From NCBI GenBank assembly GCA_035550075.1, contig DASZQG010000025.1, positions 1-64,000 on the forward strand: 64,000 bases of DNA. Reading direction: 5' to 3'. The position numbers were made by a program, and so were the translations under genes. Source of the stretch: AWTP1-13 sp035550075 (lineage in GTDB: Bacteria > Pseudomonadota > Alphaproteobacteria > Rhizobiales > Hyphomicrobiaceae). Below are positions 19,881-28,595 of this stretch, one piece after another (positions within the stretch are counted from its first letter, which is position 1; each line of letters begins with the position of its first letter). The notes under the pieces are model-generated. The model was not told where the DNA came from. It did not search any database and was given only the letters and a program-made list of their open reading frames with translations.

Positions 19881-20507
19881 CTAGCGCGGGCAGTGCACGA
19901 GCTGGAGAAACCGGTCGCGATAGCTCTGGTCGGCTTCGAGTGCGCCGGTGAACCGGGTGGTGACAGTCTTGACGCCGGGCTGGCGGACGCCGCGCATCGT
20001 CATGCACTGGTGCTCCGCCTCGATCAGGACCGCAACGCCGCGCGGCTGCAGGGCGGCCTCGATGGCGTCGGCGATCTGGGCGGTCAGCGTCTCCTGAGTC
20101 TGCAGGCGCTTGGCGAAGATCTCGACCACACGCACGATCTTGGAAATGCCGACGATGCGCCCCTTCGGCAGGTATGCCACGTGCGCCACCCCGAGGAACG
20201 GCGCAATATGGTGCTCGCAGTGGCTCGCCACGCGAATATCGCGCAGCATGACCAGGTCGTCATAGCCGCCCGCCTCGTCGAAGGTCTTGGCGAGTACGTC
20301 CTTGGGGTCGAGATGGTAGCCGGCGAAGTATTCCTCGAACGCTTCCGTCACCCGGCGCGGGGTGTCCTTCAGCCCCTCGCGCGCAGGGTCATCGCCCGCC
20401 CACGCCAGTAGCGTGCGCACCGCCTCTTCGGCTTCGGCCCGCGAGGGTCGCCGCAGAGACGCCGCCGGTCGCTTGGCCGATGATTTTCTCGCTACAATGT
20501 CGTCCAT
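19881..20507 (-). CDS. folE: GTP cyclohydrolase I
   Basis: FolE converts GTP to dihydroneopterin triphosphate, the entry to folate and also to the deazapurine (queuosine) pathway, whose genes queC and queF occur in this window. It has 208 residues. Zinc ligands are in VASHCEHHIAPF and EAEHQCMTMRGV, and the active-site segments GRIVGISKIVR and RLQTQETLTAQIAD are intact. The N-terminal 20 residues are basic and poorly conserved. It is first of the minus-strand folE-hisI-patatin set. Confidence 0.99.
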   Translation of the reverse strand: MDDIVARKSSAKRPAASLRRPSRAEAEEAVRTLLAWAGDDPAREGLKDTPRRVTEAFEEYFAGYHLDPKDVLAKTFDEAGGYDDLVMLRDIRVASHCEHHIAPFLGVAHVAYLPKGRIVGISKIVRVVEIFAKRLQTQETLTAQIADAIEAALQPRGVAVLIEAEHQCMTMRGVRQPGVKTVTTRFTGALEADQSYRDRFLQLVHCPR

Positions 20508-20630
20508 GAGCCCTTTAGGTGCGTTGGAGTGGGCCGATTCGCACCGCAGGCGACCACGTTCCCGCGTCCATCGGCAACATTGAAATCAATCCCTGCGAGG
20601 GCGATATCCTGGCGTCCGGCATAGGGTGTC

Positions 20631-20661
20631 TTGGCGCCGGCCGGCACCATTGCGATATAGT
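20631..20661 (+). promoter_or_regulatory. candidate promoter for the Fe-S scaffold gene
   Basis: TTGGCG at 20631-20636 is followed after 19 bases by TATAGT at 20656-20661. Transcription from here would give a leader of ~55 bases containing the hairpin at 20672-20695. Confidence 0.4.
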
Positions 20662-20671
20662 ATGGAGGGCT

Positions 20672-20695
20672 GCCTCGGGCAAGCAAAGCCGAGGC
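20672..20695 (+). other. leader hairpin upstream of the Fe-S scaffold gene
   Basis: GCCTCGG (20672-20678) and CCGAGGC (20689-20695) form a perfect 7-bp stem with a 10-base loop. No T run follows, so it is not a terminator. It lies 28 bases before the ATG and could affect translation or message stability; no known RNA family is recognised. Confidence 0.4.
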
Positions 20696-20723
20696 TGCCG
20701 GCCAAGTGAGGTTGCCGTTCCGC

Positions 20724-21188
20724 ATGACGCAGCTCGACGAAATCTATAACGCCCGCATCCTGGAGCTGTCGGCCAACATATCCGGGGCCGAGCGGCTGAC
20801 GAACCCGGATGCGACCGCGACCGCGCATTCCAAGCTGTGCGGGTCCACCGTGACCGTCGATCTGACGCTCGGTAAGGACGGTCGCGTCAGCGCATTCGGG
20901 CAGACGGTGAAGGCATGCCTGCTCGGCCAGGCCTCGGCCTCAGTCATGGGCCGCAACATCGTCGGCTCCAGCGCGCGCGAGTTGCGCGAGGTCGGCCGCA
21001 CCATGCGGCGCATGCTCAAGGAAGGCGGCGAGCCCCCGACCGGGCGCTGGGCGGATCTCGCGGTGCTGCAGCCGGTCAAGGACTACAAAGCGCGGCATGC
21101 TTCCACGCTGCTGGTGTTCGACGCGGTGGAAAACGCGCTTTCGCAGGCCGAGGCGAAACAGGGTGCCTCCGCCGGCGCCCCGGCGTGA
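20724..21188 (+). CDS. iron-sulfur cluster assembly scaffold protein (IscU/NifU-N family)
   Basis: This 154-residue protein is related to the IscU/SufU scaffold. Residues ~5-130 keep the fold with the three cysteine positions approximately where the family has them (AHSKLCGSTVTVDL, then QTVKACLLGQASASVM), but the third cysteine before the C-terminal helix is missing, being replaced in KDYKARHASTLL. Divergent scaffold-like members of this kind are common in alphaproteobacteria beside hisI/folE and yidD, as here. The cluster-building role is thus probable rather than certain. ATG 20724 is used; GTG 20706 is an alternative. Its stop overlaps a GTG that could start yidD. Confidence 0.85.
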   Translation: MTQLDEIYNARILELSANISGAERLTNPDATATAHSKLCGSTVTVDLTLGKDGRVSAFGQTVKACLLGQASASVMGRNIVGSSARELREVGRTMRRMLKEGGEPPTGRWADLAVLQPVKDYKARHASTLLVFDAVENALSQAEAKQGASAGAPA

Positions 21189-21199
21189 ATTTGCGTTTC

Positions 21200-21520
21200 A
21201 TGACGCTTTCCTCGACGATCGCCAAGCAGGTGGCCAAGGCGCCGGTGCACGCCTACCGGTGGACCCTCAAGCCTCTGATCGGCATGGAATGCCGGCACCT
21301 GCCGACCTGCTCGGAGTACGCGCTGGACGCGATTGAGCTGAACGGCGCCTGGCGCGGGAGCTGGCTGGCGCTGTCGCGGGTATGCCGCTGCCACCCCTGG
21401 GGCACTCACGGCATCGACCGCGCACCCGACATCCGCGCCGAGCACCACCCGCTGGCGCCGTGGCGCTACGGCCGCTGGACCGCGCGCTCAGCCGGCGCCG
21501 TGCGCGCGTCCCGCCCCTAG
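21200..21520 (+). CDS. yidD: membrane protein insertion efficiency factor YidD
   Basis: YidD is a small inner-membrane-associated protein that assists YidC-dependent insertion. It has 106 residues from ATG 21200. The family core is GMECRHLPTCSEYALDAIEL, with the conserved cysteines, then WLALSRVCRCHPWGTHG. An in-frame GTG at 21185 overlaps the upstream stop as GTGA and would add five residues, so the true start may be either. The alphaproteobacterial version has the WRYGRW tail seen here. Translation is probably coupled to the Fe-S scaffold gene. Confidence 0.93.
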   Translation: MTLSSTIAKQVAKAPVHAYRWTLKPLIGMECRHLPTCSEYALDAIELNGAWRGSWLALSRVCRCHPWGTHGIDRAPDIRAEHHPLAPWRYGRWTARSAGAVRASRP

Positions 21521-21541
21521 CTGCACAAAAAAAGGCTAGCC

Positions 21542-22414
21542 TTACTTCGAGCCCAGGCGCCGCAGCCTTACGTCGGCTTCCGTTGCGCCAAGCTGGCGGG
21601 CGCGCTCATACCAGCGCCGCGCCTGCGCGGGGTCCGGCGGCACGCCCCGCACCTTGAGCTGGGCGAGCTCGTTTGCATCGTAGGTTCCGGCGAGTGCCAT
21701 TGCGGCATTGGCGAGCCCTTCGTCGGCCGCGCGCTCATAGAACAGGCGGGCGGCCGATATATTGCCTTCGCTGAGCTGCTGGTCGCCCTTTTCCATATGG
21801 CGAAGTGCGCGCTCGCGTGCGGCCTCGCTCAGCGTCGGCTGGCGTGGCGACGGGGCGACGGTTGGCGGCTGCGGACTCTCGATGGGCGCTCCCGCCCGCA
21901 ACATCCTGGCGGACGGTGCCGGGGCCGTCGATGCCGGCTGCTCAGGAACTATCACAAGGGTCGCATGGGCGGTCGCCAGCACCGACCCGTCGATCGACAC
22001 CAGGGTCACGCTCACATCGGATTTGCCGCTGGCACCGGTGGGCAGCGTGATCGTGAGATCGGGCAGCGCGGCGATGGGGATGGCCCACGAGCCCGGGGCG
22101 ATCGAATGCCCGTCCGACAGCGCGGCCATCGGCGGCAGGCCGCGCACCCGGACGAAGCTGTTCTTCGGGACCGCGCCGGCCGGACCGACGCTGATGGCGA
22201 ACACCGTCCTGCCCGCGGCCGCCGCCGTGATCGATGGCGGCACCGTCAGTACCGAGCGCTGCGCGCCTTGCGACCAGGTCGGACCCGAAGCGAGCGTGCA
22301 GGCCACGGCAGCGACAGCAACGGACAGGCGACACCGCCGCCCAAGGGGCATCTTCGCCCTCGATGTCGTCCGATCTGCCTCGCGTCGGCTCATGGCGCGT
22401 CTTGCCTTATCCAT
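21542..22414 (-). CDS. secreted protein with Sel1/TPR-like C-terminal repeats
   Basis: This 290-residue protein has a signal peptide near residues 23-48 (LSVAVAAVACTLASGPTWSQ). Residues ~55-165 are beta-rich and look Ig-like, and a Pro-rich linker follows. Residues ~200-285 hold a Sel1-like pair: ALRHMEKGDQQLSEGNISAARLFYERAADEGLANAAMAL and a YDANELAQLKVRGVPPDPAQARRWYERARQLG unit. Sel1 repeats mediate protein contacts. It starts 44 bases after the TAXI binding protein gene on the same strand, so they may be an operon. The exact start is uncertain (22414, 22393 or 22351). The function is unknown. Confidence 0.75.
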   Translation of the reverse strand: MDKARRAMSRREADRTTSRAKMPLGRRCRLSVAVAAVACTLASGPTWSQGAQRSVLTVPPSITAAAAGRTVFAISVGPAGAVPKNSFVRVRGLPPMAALSDGHSIAPGSWAIPIAALPDLTITLPTGASGKSDVSVTLVSIDGSVLATAHATLVIVPEQPASTAPAPSARMLRAGAPIESPQPPTVAPSPRQPTLSEAARERALRHMEKGDQQLSEGNISAARLFYERAADEGLANAAMALAGTYDANELAQLKVRGVPPDPAQARRWYERARQLGATEADVRLRRLGSK

Positions 22415-22458
22415 GCCGCCCGAGGTCGCCGCAGGGCGCAGCGCTTATCTGCGCGCAA

Positions 22459-23637
22459 TCACTGCGACGCCCGCTTTTGCTTCTTTGCCCATTCCATGAA
22501 TTCTTTGAACAGCCGTTCCTGCGCCGCCGGATCGTTGGGCGCGGCCTTCGCGGCCTGCGCGCGCACGATGGCAGGGTCGATGCCGAGCGCGGTCGCCGGC
22601 TTCTCGGCGGCTTTTTCCAGCCACTCCTCGGCAGCCGGGAAGCGCTTCCATCCCTTCAGCGTGGCGGTGAGGTTGGTCTCTTTCCATTTCGGATGCCGGG
22701 GCCGCTTCAGGAACTGGTCAAATTTGGAAAAGAACGCATCGATGAAATGGGCGACGCGGCGATAGCGCTCGCTGCCGCGCTCCCAGTTGTAGCTTGCCAG
22801 CACCGCGCCGACCGCCACCGTGTTGATGGAGCTGCCTTCGGGAATGAGGTTCGGGTAGTCCTCGTGGGTCAGCTTGGCGGGGAAGTAGTCCGCTTCCAGC
22901 ACGGGCTCATACGGCACGGGCAGCAGGGTCATCCCCGGCTCGAGCTTGAACTTCGCGAACGAACCGGTCGGCTTGCCTGCAATCAGGACGGTGGCGGCGA
23001 TTTCCCCGTTCTTCACCATCTGGTAGCCGTCGGCCTGGCCGACATTGACCTCGATCGCCTTGATGCCGAGGAGTTGGAAGATCAGCCGGGTGGAGAACTG
23101 GGTGCCGCTACCGACGTCGCTGAAGTTCACCTTCTTGCCGTCCAGGTCACGGATGTCCTTGATGCCGGGACCGGCGAGGACATGCATCTCCTCGTTATAA
23201 AGTTTGGCGATATAGGCCAGCCGCTGGTCGATATTGGCGCCGAACTCCCCGGTCTTCTTCAGGTAGCTCATGATGTTGGATTGCGTGATGCACAGATCGA
23301 CACCGCGCAGGTGGAGCACATCGATCACGTTCTGGTAGCCGCCCTTGCCGATCACGGGCAGCACGCGCAGTTCGTTGCCGTCGTCGAGCACGGCCGACAT
23401 GTCGTAGGCGAGGTAGAGATAGGACCCGTTGGGGTTGCCCGAGATCACCGTGACGGTGTTGGCGTTGATCTGCTCGGTGAGCGCAGCATGCCGGGCCGCG
23501 GCATTCTGCGGACTGGTACGCTGCGCCACCTCGATGACGCCGGGCCGGGTAGGGCTGATCTGGGCAACTGAGGGGGTGGCGGGCAATGCGGCAACCGCCG
23601 CGCAAAAGAACGCGGCGAGACATGGGGTGAAACGCAC
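22459..23637 (-). CDS. TAXI family TRAP transporter solute-binding protein
   Basis: This periplasmic binding protein of the TAXI type has 392 residues and a signal peptide (residues ~1-26, ending PSVAQ). The family features VISGNPNGSYLYLAYDMSAVLDDG, GGYQNVIDVLHLRGVDLCITQSN, LDGKKVNFSDVGSGTQFSTR and LIAGKPTGSFAKF are present. TAXI proteins usually deliver glutamate-like or other organic acids to a fused TRAP permease. No permease gene is adjacent, so it may work with one elsewhere or as an orphan receptor. The start is GTG 23637, since GGGAGAG lies ~7 bases upstream. Confidence 0.92.
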   Translation of the reverse strand: MRFTPCLAAFFCAAVAALPATPSVAQISPTRPGVIEVAQRTSPQNAAARHAALTEQINANTVTVISGNPNGSYLYLAYDMSAVLDDGNELRVLPVIGKGGYQNVIDVLHLRGVDLCITQSNIMSYLKKTGEFGANIDQRLAYIAKLYNEEMHVLAGPGIKDIRDLDGKKVNFSDVGSGTQFSTRLIFQLLGIKAIEVNVGQADGYQMVKNGEIAATVLIAGKPTGSFAKFKLEPGMTLLPVPYEPVLEADYFPAKLTHEDYPNLIPEGSSINTVAVGAVLASYNWERGSERYRRVAHFIDAFFSKFDQFLKRPRHPKWKETNLTATLKGWKRFPAAEEWLEKAAEKPATALGIDPAIVRAQAAKAAPNDPAAQERLFKEFMEWAKKQKRASQ

Positions 23638-23899
23638 GTTTTCTCTCCCTCGAAACCGAACCGCGCAGTAACCCTGCGTCCGGCGGGTGTGCGGTTCGCC
23701 CCGGGAGCCCCTCCCCATACTCCGCACGCGGCAAGGCTAGCACACCGGTTATGGCCTGCAATACGCAAATTGCGGGATCGGCTGCCCGCGCTTGACTTGC
23801 GCGCGCGCCCTCGGCACAAGCGGGCCCTGCGGCTTGCGCGCCGGCGCGAGGCGCATCCACCTTACCTGCTTGGTATGCAGCGAGTGAGAGGAGACGAAC

Positions 23900-25873
23900 G
23901 TGCCCGAAATCTCCGTGACATTTCCCGACGGTGCCCGCCGCTCATATCCAAAAGGGATCAGCGGCAAGGAGCTTGCGCAGAGCATCTCCAAGTCGCTGGC
24001 CAAGAAGGCTGTGGCGATGGTGGTCGATGGCCGGCTAGCAGATCTCGCTGACCCGATCGAAGCGGACGCCTCGGTCAAAATCGTGACGCGCACCGATCCG
24101 GAAGCGCTGGAGCTGATCCGCCACGATGCCGCGCACGTGATGGCGGAAGCCGTGCAGGGTCTGTGGCCTGGTACACAGGTGACAATCGGCCCGGTGATCG
24201 AGAACGGATTTTTCTACGATTTCGCAAAACAGGAGCCGTTTCATCCCGAGGACCTGGCGCGGATCGAGGCCCGCATGCGCGAGATCATCAAGCGGGACGC
24301 GCCCTTCACGAAGGAATTCTGGAGCCGAGACCAAGCCAAGAGATACTTCCGCGACAAGGGCGAGCTGTTCAAGGTCGAGCTGGTCGACGCCATCCCCGAG
24401 GGCGAGGATCTCAAGGTCTACAAGCAGGGCGAATGGCTCGACCTGTGCCGCGGTCCGCACATGACCTCTACGGGGCAGATCGGCACCGCGTTCAAGCTGA
24501 CGAAGTTTGCCGGCTCCTACTGGCGCGGCGACCACAACAGGCCGCAGCTTCAGCGCGTCTACGGCACCGCATGGGCGACGCAGGCCGAGCTCGATACCTA
24601 CCTCCACCAGCTTGAGGAGGCCGAGAAGCGCGACCACCGCAAGCTCGGGCGCGAGATGGACCTGTTCCACTTCCAGGAGGAGGGCCCCGGCGTCGTGTTC
24701 TGGCACCCCAAGGGCTGGGAGCTGTTCCAGACCCTCATCAACTACATGCGCCGCCGCCAGAACGCCGCCGGCTATCGCGAGGTCAACGGCCCGCAGATTC
24801 TCGACAAGTCGCTGTGGGAGACCTCAGGGCACTGGGAGACCTTCCGCGAGAACATGTTCACGACGGTGACCGAGGACGAGCGCGAGTTCGCCATCAAGCC
24901 GATGAACTGTCCCGGCCACATCCAGATTTTCAAGCACGGCCTGCGCTCCTATCGCGAGCTGCCGTATCGGGTGGCGGAATTCGGCATCGTGCATCGCTAC
25001 GAGCCCTCTGGTGCCCTGCACGGGCTCATGCGGGTGCGCGGCTTCACGCAGGACGACGCCCACATCTTCTGCAGCCACGACCAGCTTGCGGATGAGTGCC
25101 TGAAGATCAACGATCTGATCCTGTCGATCTACCGCGACTTCGGTTTCGAGGAAGTGGTCGTGAAGCTCTCGACCCGGCCCGAAAAGCGGGTGGGAGCCGA
25201 CGAGCTGTGGGATCGGGCGGAAGCGGACATGTCCGCCGTCCTGAAACAGATCGCGGCGAAGTCGGGCGGCAAGATCAAGACCGGCATCAACCCGGGCGAA
25301 GGCGCGTTCTACGGCCCCAAGTTCGAGTACGTGCTGCGCGACGCGATCGGGCGCGACTGGCAGTGCGGGACGACCCAGGTCGACTTCAACCTGCCGGGCC
25401 GCTTCGGCGCCTTCTACATCGACGCCGACGGCGAGAAGAAGACGCCGGTAATGATCCACCGTGCCATCTTCGGCTCGATGGAACGGTTCACCGGCATCCT
25501 GCTGGAGAACACGGCGGGGCATTTGCCTCTGTGGCTGGCGCCCGTGCAGATCAAGGTGTGCACCATCGTCTCGGATGCGGATACCTATGCCGAGGAGGTG
25601 CTGGCCCTGCTTAGGGCGGCGGGACTGCGCGCCGAGATCGACCTGCGCAACGAGAAGATCAACTACAAGGTGCGCGAACACTCGCTTGCCAAGGTGCCGG
25701 TGATGCTGGTCGTCGGCAAGCGCGAAGCCGACGAGCGCACGGTGTCCATTCGCCGTCTCGGCAGCCAGCAAAGCGAGGTGCAGTCGCTCGACCAGGCGCT
25801 GGCCGCCCTGCGCGAGGAGGCGGTGCCGCCGGATCTGCGCCGCGCGGGCTCGGGCGAGGTGGCAGCAGCCTAG
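23900..25873 (+). CDS. thrS: threonyl-tRNA synthetase
   Basis: ThrS charges tRNA-Thr and has 657 residues. An N-terminal TGS domain (residues ~1-62, EISVTFPDGARRSYPKG) is followed by the editing domain with HDAAHVMAEA, where the HxxxH Zn/editing pair lies. The class II catalytic core has RPEKRVGADELWDRAE, GEGAFYGPKFEYVLRD and motif 3 HRAIFGSMERFTGILLE, and the anticodon-binding domain ends the protein. GTG 23900 is the start, preceded by GAGGAGA. TTGACT at 23792 is a possible -35 but lacks a good -10. I see no leader attenuator. Confidence 0.99.
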   Translation: MPEISVTFPDGARRSYPKGISGKELAQSISKSLAKKAVAMVVDGRLADLADPIEADASVKIVTRTDPEALELIRHDAAHVMAEAVQGLWPGTQVTIGPVIENGFFYDFAKQEPFHPEDLARIEARMREIIKRDAPFTKEFWSRDQAKRYFRDKGELFKVELVDAIPEGEDLKVYKQGEWLDLCRGPHMTSTGQIGTAFKLTKFAGSYWRGDHNRPQLQRVYGTAWATQAELDTYLHQLEEAEKRDHRKLGREMDLFHFQEEGPGVVFWHPKGWELFQTLINYMRRRQNAAGYREVNGPQILDKSLWETSGHWETFRENMFTTVTEDEREFAIKPMNCPGHIQIFKHGLRSYRELPYRVAEFGIVHRYEPSGALHGLMRVRGFTQDDAHIFCSHDQLADECLKINDLILSIYRDFGFEEVVVKLSTRPEKRVGADELWDRAEADMSAVLKQIAAKSGGKIKTGINPGEGAFYGPKFEYVLRDAIGRDWQCGTTQVDFNLPGRFGAFYIDADGEKKTPVMIHRAIFGSMERFTGILLENTAGHLPLWLAPVQIKVCTIVSDADTYAEEVLALLRAAGLRAEIDLRNEKINYKVREHSLAKVPVMLVVGKREADERTVSIRRLGSQQSEVQSLDQALAALREEAVPPDLRRAGSGEVAAA

Positions 25874-25885
25874 CCCGGGCGCAAT

Positions 25886-25911
25886 GAGGTTCCGGCATCC
25901 GCCGGAACCTC
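25886..25911. terminator. 11-bp hairpin between convergent thrS and beta-propeller genes
   Basis: GAGGTTCCGGC and GCCGGAACCTC form a perfect 11-bp stem with an ATCC loop, 12 bases after the thrS stop and 6 bases after the stop of the facing gene. No T run follows on either strand, so it is either an atypical two-way terminator or an end-protecting hairpin. Confidence 0.5.
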
Positions 25912-25917
25912 TGCGGG

Positions 25918-27087
25918 TCAGTGCTCGGCGGTGCGGATGCCGGCCGGGCCGCCGTTCACCTTGATGGTTCCGGTCTTCTTCAGGGTCCTGCCGTTGAAGC
26001 TCAGAACGTCGAGCGCCTTTTCCAGCATCGACTGAGCCAGCAGCGTTTTGCCGTTCTTGCTCCACACCACGCCCTGCGTCCAGCCGCCGACTTTGGCCTG
26101 GGCCACGAGGCTGAGCTTGGTCCCTTTGACGCTGAAGATCTGGACCAGCCCGTGGTCGTGATAGGCGGGATGCTTCTTGGGCCGCGCCGACCCGTTCTGG
26201 ATCGTGACGGCGACGTACTTTCCATCGGGGGAGAAGGTGGCGCCTTCCGGAATCTGCCCGACGTTGATGGCTGAGACCACGCGCGGCGGCTTCATCTTCA
26301 GATCGACAACACTGACGATGTCGTTATCGCCCTGTCCTCCGCCCTGGTTGGTGAGTACGGCAACCGTCCCCCCGCGATTGATGGTGATGCTGTAGGGCCG
26401 GATGCCGGCCGACATGAAAAGCTTGGTGTCGGTCACCTTGCCGCCATCGACAGTAAGCTCGGAAATGCGGTGGTCGCCGTCGCGGGTGACGAAGGCGCGT
26501 TTGCCGTCGGGGGTGAAGGCGACATGGCTCGGCCCGGCCTTGGCGTTCCCGAAGTCGATCTTGCCGGCGACGCTGACGGTGGTGCCGGAGACCGTGAGGA
26601 TGGACACGGTGCCGTCCCCGCGGTTGGCAACCAGCGCCAGCTTGCCGTCGGGACTGAATGAGACGCCCGCGGGCGCAGCGCCAACCTCAACGGTGCCGAC
26701 GACCGCGGCCGGCTTGGCCTTGAGATTGATGATCGTCAGGCGGTTGTCGCTCGTGGTCTTTTTCGGGTCGGCAGGATCGACCTTGGTCGAGGCTACGATC
26801 AGGGCGAGGCTCTCATCCGGCGCAATCGCCACGCTCTGCGGCGGACCGACGACCGAACCAGGAGCCTGGACCTCGCCGAGCACCCTTGGCGGAGAAACGC
26901 CGAGGTCGATGATGGTGGCGGTATCGGCAGGCGGGTTCTGCACGATCTGGTTCGCGCCATCGACGTTGACGACCTTGTTATCATTTGAGGAGACCGCAAT
27001 CTGCGCGTCGGCGACGACGGGCAGCAGCATCAGGGGTGCGCATAACGCGAGCGCGCGGGCGCTCATCCGCAGGCGATGAGTGTGCAT
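25918..27087 (-). CDS. secreted beta-propeller (YncE-like) protein
   Basis: This 389-residue exported protein has a signal peptide at residues ~1-29, ending in VADAQ. The rest is a series of YVTN/lactonase-like beta-propeller blades; recurring motifs such as GVSFSPDGKLALVANRGDGT, HVAFTPDGKRAFVTRDGDH and GATFSPDGKYVAVTIQNGS mark four or more of them. Related proteins are YncE and 3-carboxymuconate cyclase-like lactonases. An enzymatic role cannot be told. ATG 27087 follows GGGAGA by about nine bases. Confidence 0.85.
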   Translation of the reverse strand: MHTHRLRMSARALALCAPLMLLPVVADAQIAVSSNDNKVVNVDGANQIVQNPPADTATIIDLGVSPPRVLGEVQAPGSVVGPPQSVAIAPDESLALIVASTKVDPADPKKTTSDNRLTIINLKAKPAAVVGTVEVGAAPAGVSFSPDGKLALVANRGDGTVSILTVSGTTVSVAGKIDFGNAKAGPSHVAFTPDGKRAFVTRDGDHRISELTVDGGKVTDTKLFMSAGIRPYSITINRGGTVAVLTNQGGGQGDNDIVSVVDLKMKPPRVVSAINVGQIPEGATFSPDGKYVAVTIQNGSARPKKHPAYHDHGLVQIFSVKGTKLSLVAQAKVGGWTQGVVWSKNGKTLLAQSMLEKALDVLSFNGRTLKKTGTIKVNGGPAGIRTAEH

Positions 27088-27236
27088 GGACGTTTTCTCC
27101 CGCTCGGCATGTTTTGGAGAGTAATGGCAGCCGCGCCGAGCCTGCGGCTTGGGTGTACGACGATCCTCAGTACCCGCAATGTAGGCCCGCACACTAGCGC
27201 GGGCCGCAGGTGCTGGGAAAGCCGGTCGGCGGCTGC

Positions 27237-27698
27237 TCAGCCGCGCCCGCGATAGGGCGCGACGCCTTGCTCGGGGAGCCACACGTCCTTTGGGAGGTTG
27301 CCCACCTGCCAGAACACGTCGATGGGAATCCCGCCGCGGGGATACCAGTAGCCGCCAATGCGCAGAAAATGCGGGGCCAGAACCTCGGCGAGCCGTTTGC
27401 CGATGGCGACGGTGCAGTCCTCGTGGAAGGCGCCACGGTTGCGGAACGAGGCGAGGTAAAATTTCAGTGATTTGGATTCCACCAGCCACGCCTTCGGCAC
27501 GTAGTCGATGACCAAGTGCGCGAAGTCTGGCTGGCCGGTCACGGGACACAGCGTGGTGAACTCGGGTGTTGTGAAGCGCGCGACGTAGTGCGCATCGGGA
27601 TGCGGATTGGCGATGCGGTCGAGCACCGCCTCTTCAGGGCTCGCGGGAATCTGCGCGGACCGGCCGAGGAGGCCCGGCGGGGAGGCCTTGCGTGCCAC
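27237..27698 (-). CDS. queF: NADPH-dependent 7-cyano-7-deazaguanine reductase
   Basis: QueF reduces preQ0 to preQ1 in queuosine synthesis. It has 153 residues from GTG 27698. It is the single-domain (type I) form: the nucleophile Cys is in FTTLCPVTGQPDFAH, and the QueF motif ESKSLKFYLASFRNRGAFHED and the tail GGIPIDVFWQ are intact. Longer readings start at ATG 27752 or 27782 but have no ribosome site and no conserved residues; GTG 27698 has a GAGA element 8 bases upstream. It is divergent from the queuosine-precursor transporter. Its pathway partner queC lies at 48 kb; queD and queE are not in the window. Confidence 0.97.
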   Translation of the reverse strand: MARKASPPGLLGRSAQIPASPEEAVLDRIANPHPDAHYVARFTTPEFTTLCPVTGQPDFAHLVIDYVPKAWLVESKSLKFYLASFRNRGAFHEDCTVAIGKRLAEVLAPHFLRIGGYWYPRGGIPIDVFWQVGNLPKDVWLPEQGVAPYRGRG

Positions 27699-27865
27699 GT
27701 CAGGTTCTCTGCCGGCAGCGCGGGCGTGGCGTGCAACGCGCCGCGTTCCCATGGAAGGGTCGAAGCATGTAGAACGTCCCATGTTGGAAATGCATGGGGC
27801 ACATGGGTAGGGGCGTCGCGGCGTCTGTCAAGCGCGCCGAGAAGCCCGTCCGGATCGGGGGACGC

Positions 27866-28573
27866 ATGCAAGGACCGCCGCGCCAATACCGCTATTTCGA
27901 TTTCGTGATGGTGGCCTTCGTGGTCGTCCTGGTGTGCTCGAACCTGATCGGTCCAGCCAAGATCGCCACGGTTAACCTGCCGTTCTGGGGACCGTTCGTC
28001 TTCGGCGCCGGCGTACTGTTCTTCCCCATCTCCTACATCTTCGGGGACGTACTGACCGAGGTGTACGGCTATGCCCGTGCACGCAAGGTGATCTGGTCTG
28101 GTTTTGCCGCGCTGATCTTCGCCTCGGTGATGGCCACCGTCGTTGTCGCGCTGCCGCCGGCACCGTTCTGGAAGCACCAGGATGCTTACGAGGTCGCGTT
28201 CGGCAACGCCTGGCGCATCGTTGCCGCCTCCATGACGGCCTATTTCTGCGGCGAGTTCGTCAATTCCTACGTGCTGGCAAAGATGAAGATCATGACCGCC
28301 GGCCGCTGGCTGTGGACCCGTACGATCGGTTCCACCATCGCCGGCGAGGCCGTCGACTCCGCGATCTTCTATCCGCTGGCGTTCTACGGCACCGGCATCA
28401 TTCCCAACGATGCGCTGCCGCTGGTGATGGTGGCGCAATTCATCACCAAGACCATGGTCGAGGTGGTGTTCACGCCGGTCACCTACCTGGTGGTCGGTTT
28501 TCTCAAGCGGGCGGAGCACGAGGATTATTACGACCGCGACACCGACTTCAATCCGTTCAGACTTGAAACCTGA
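27866..28573 (+). CDS. queuosine precursor transporter (YhhQ / VUT family)
   Basis: This 235-residue integral membrane protein has about six hydrophobic segments. The family signature is the ISYIFGDVLTEVYGYARARKVIW region, followed by VAFGNAWRIVAASMTAYFCGEFVNSY and later GEAVDSAIFYPLAF and VEVVFTPVTYLVV. The E. coli homologue YhhQ takes up preQ0/preQ1, so this protein is likely to salvage queuosine precursors, consistent with the divergent queF. The start is taken at ATG 27866 (preceded by GGGGGA, though close); the frame is open to ATG 27794. I see no preQ1 riboswitch in the leader. Confidence 0.92.
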   Translation: MQGPPRQYRYFDFVMVAFVVVLVCSNLIGPAKIATVNLPFWGPFVFGAGVLFFPISYIFGDVLTEVYGYARARKVIWSGFAALIFASVMATVVVALPPAPFWKHQDAYEVAFGNAWRIVAASMTAYFCGEFVNSYVLAKMKIMTAGRWLWTRTIGSTIAGEAVDSAIFYPLAFYGTGIIPNDALPLVMVAQFITKTMVEVVFTPVTYLVVGFLKRAEHEDYYDRDTDFNPFRLET

Positions 28574-28595
28574 TCCTTCGGGAGGAAGGCCGCGA

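Noticed and set aside
27699..27865. Possible preQ1 riboswitch between queF and the queuosine precursor transporter
   Set aside because: I looked for preQ1-I, -II and -III features and saw no matching stem plus A-rich tail.
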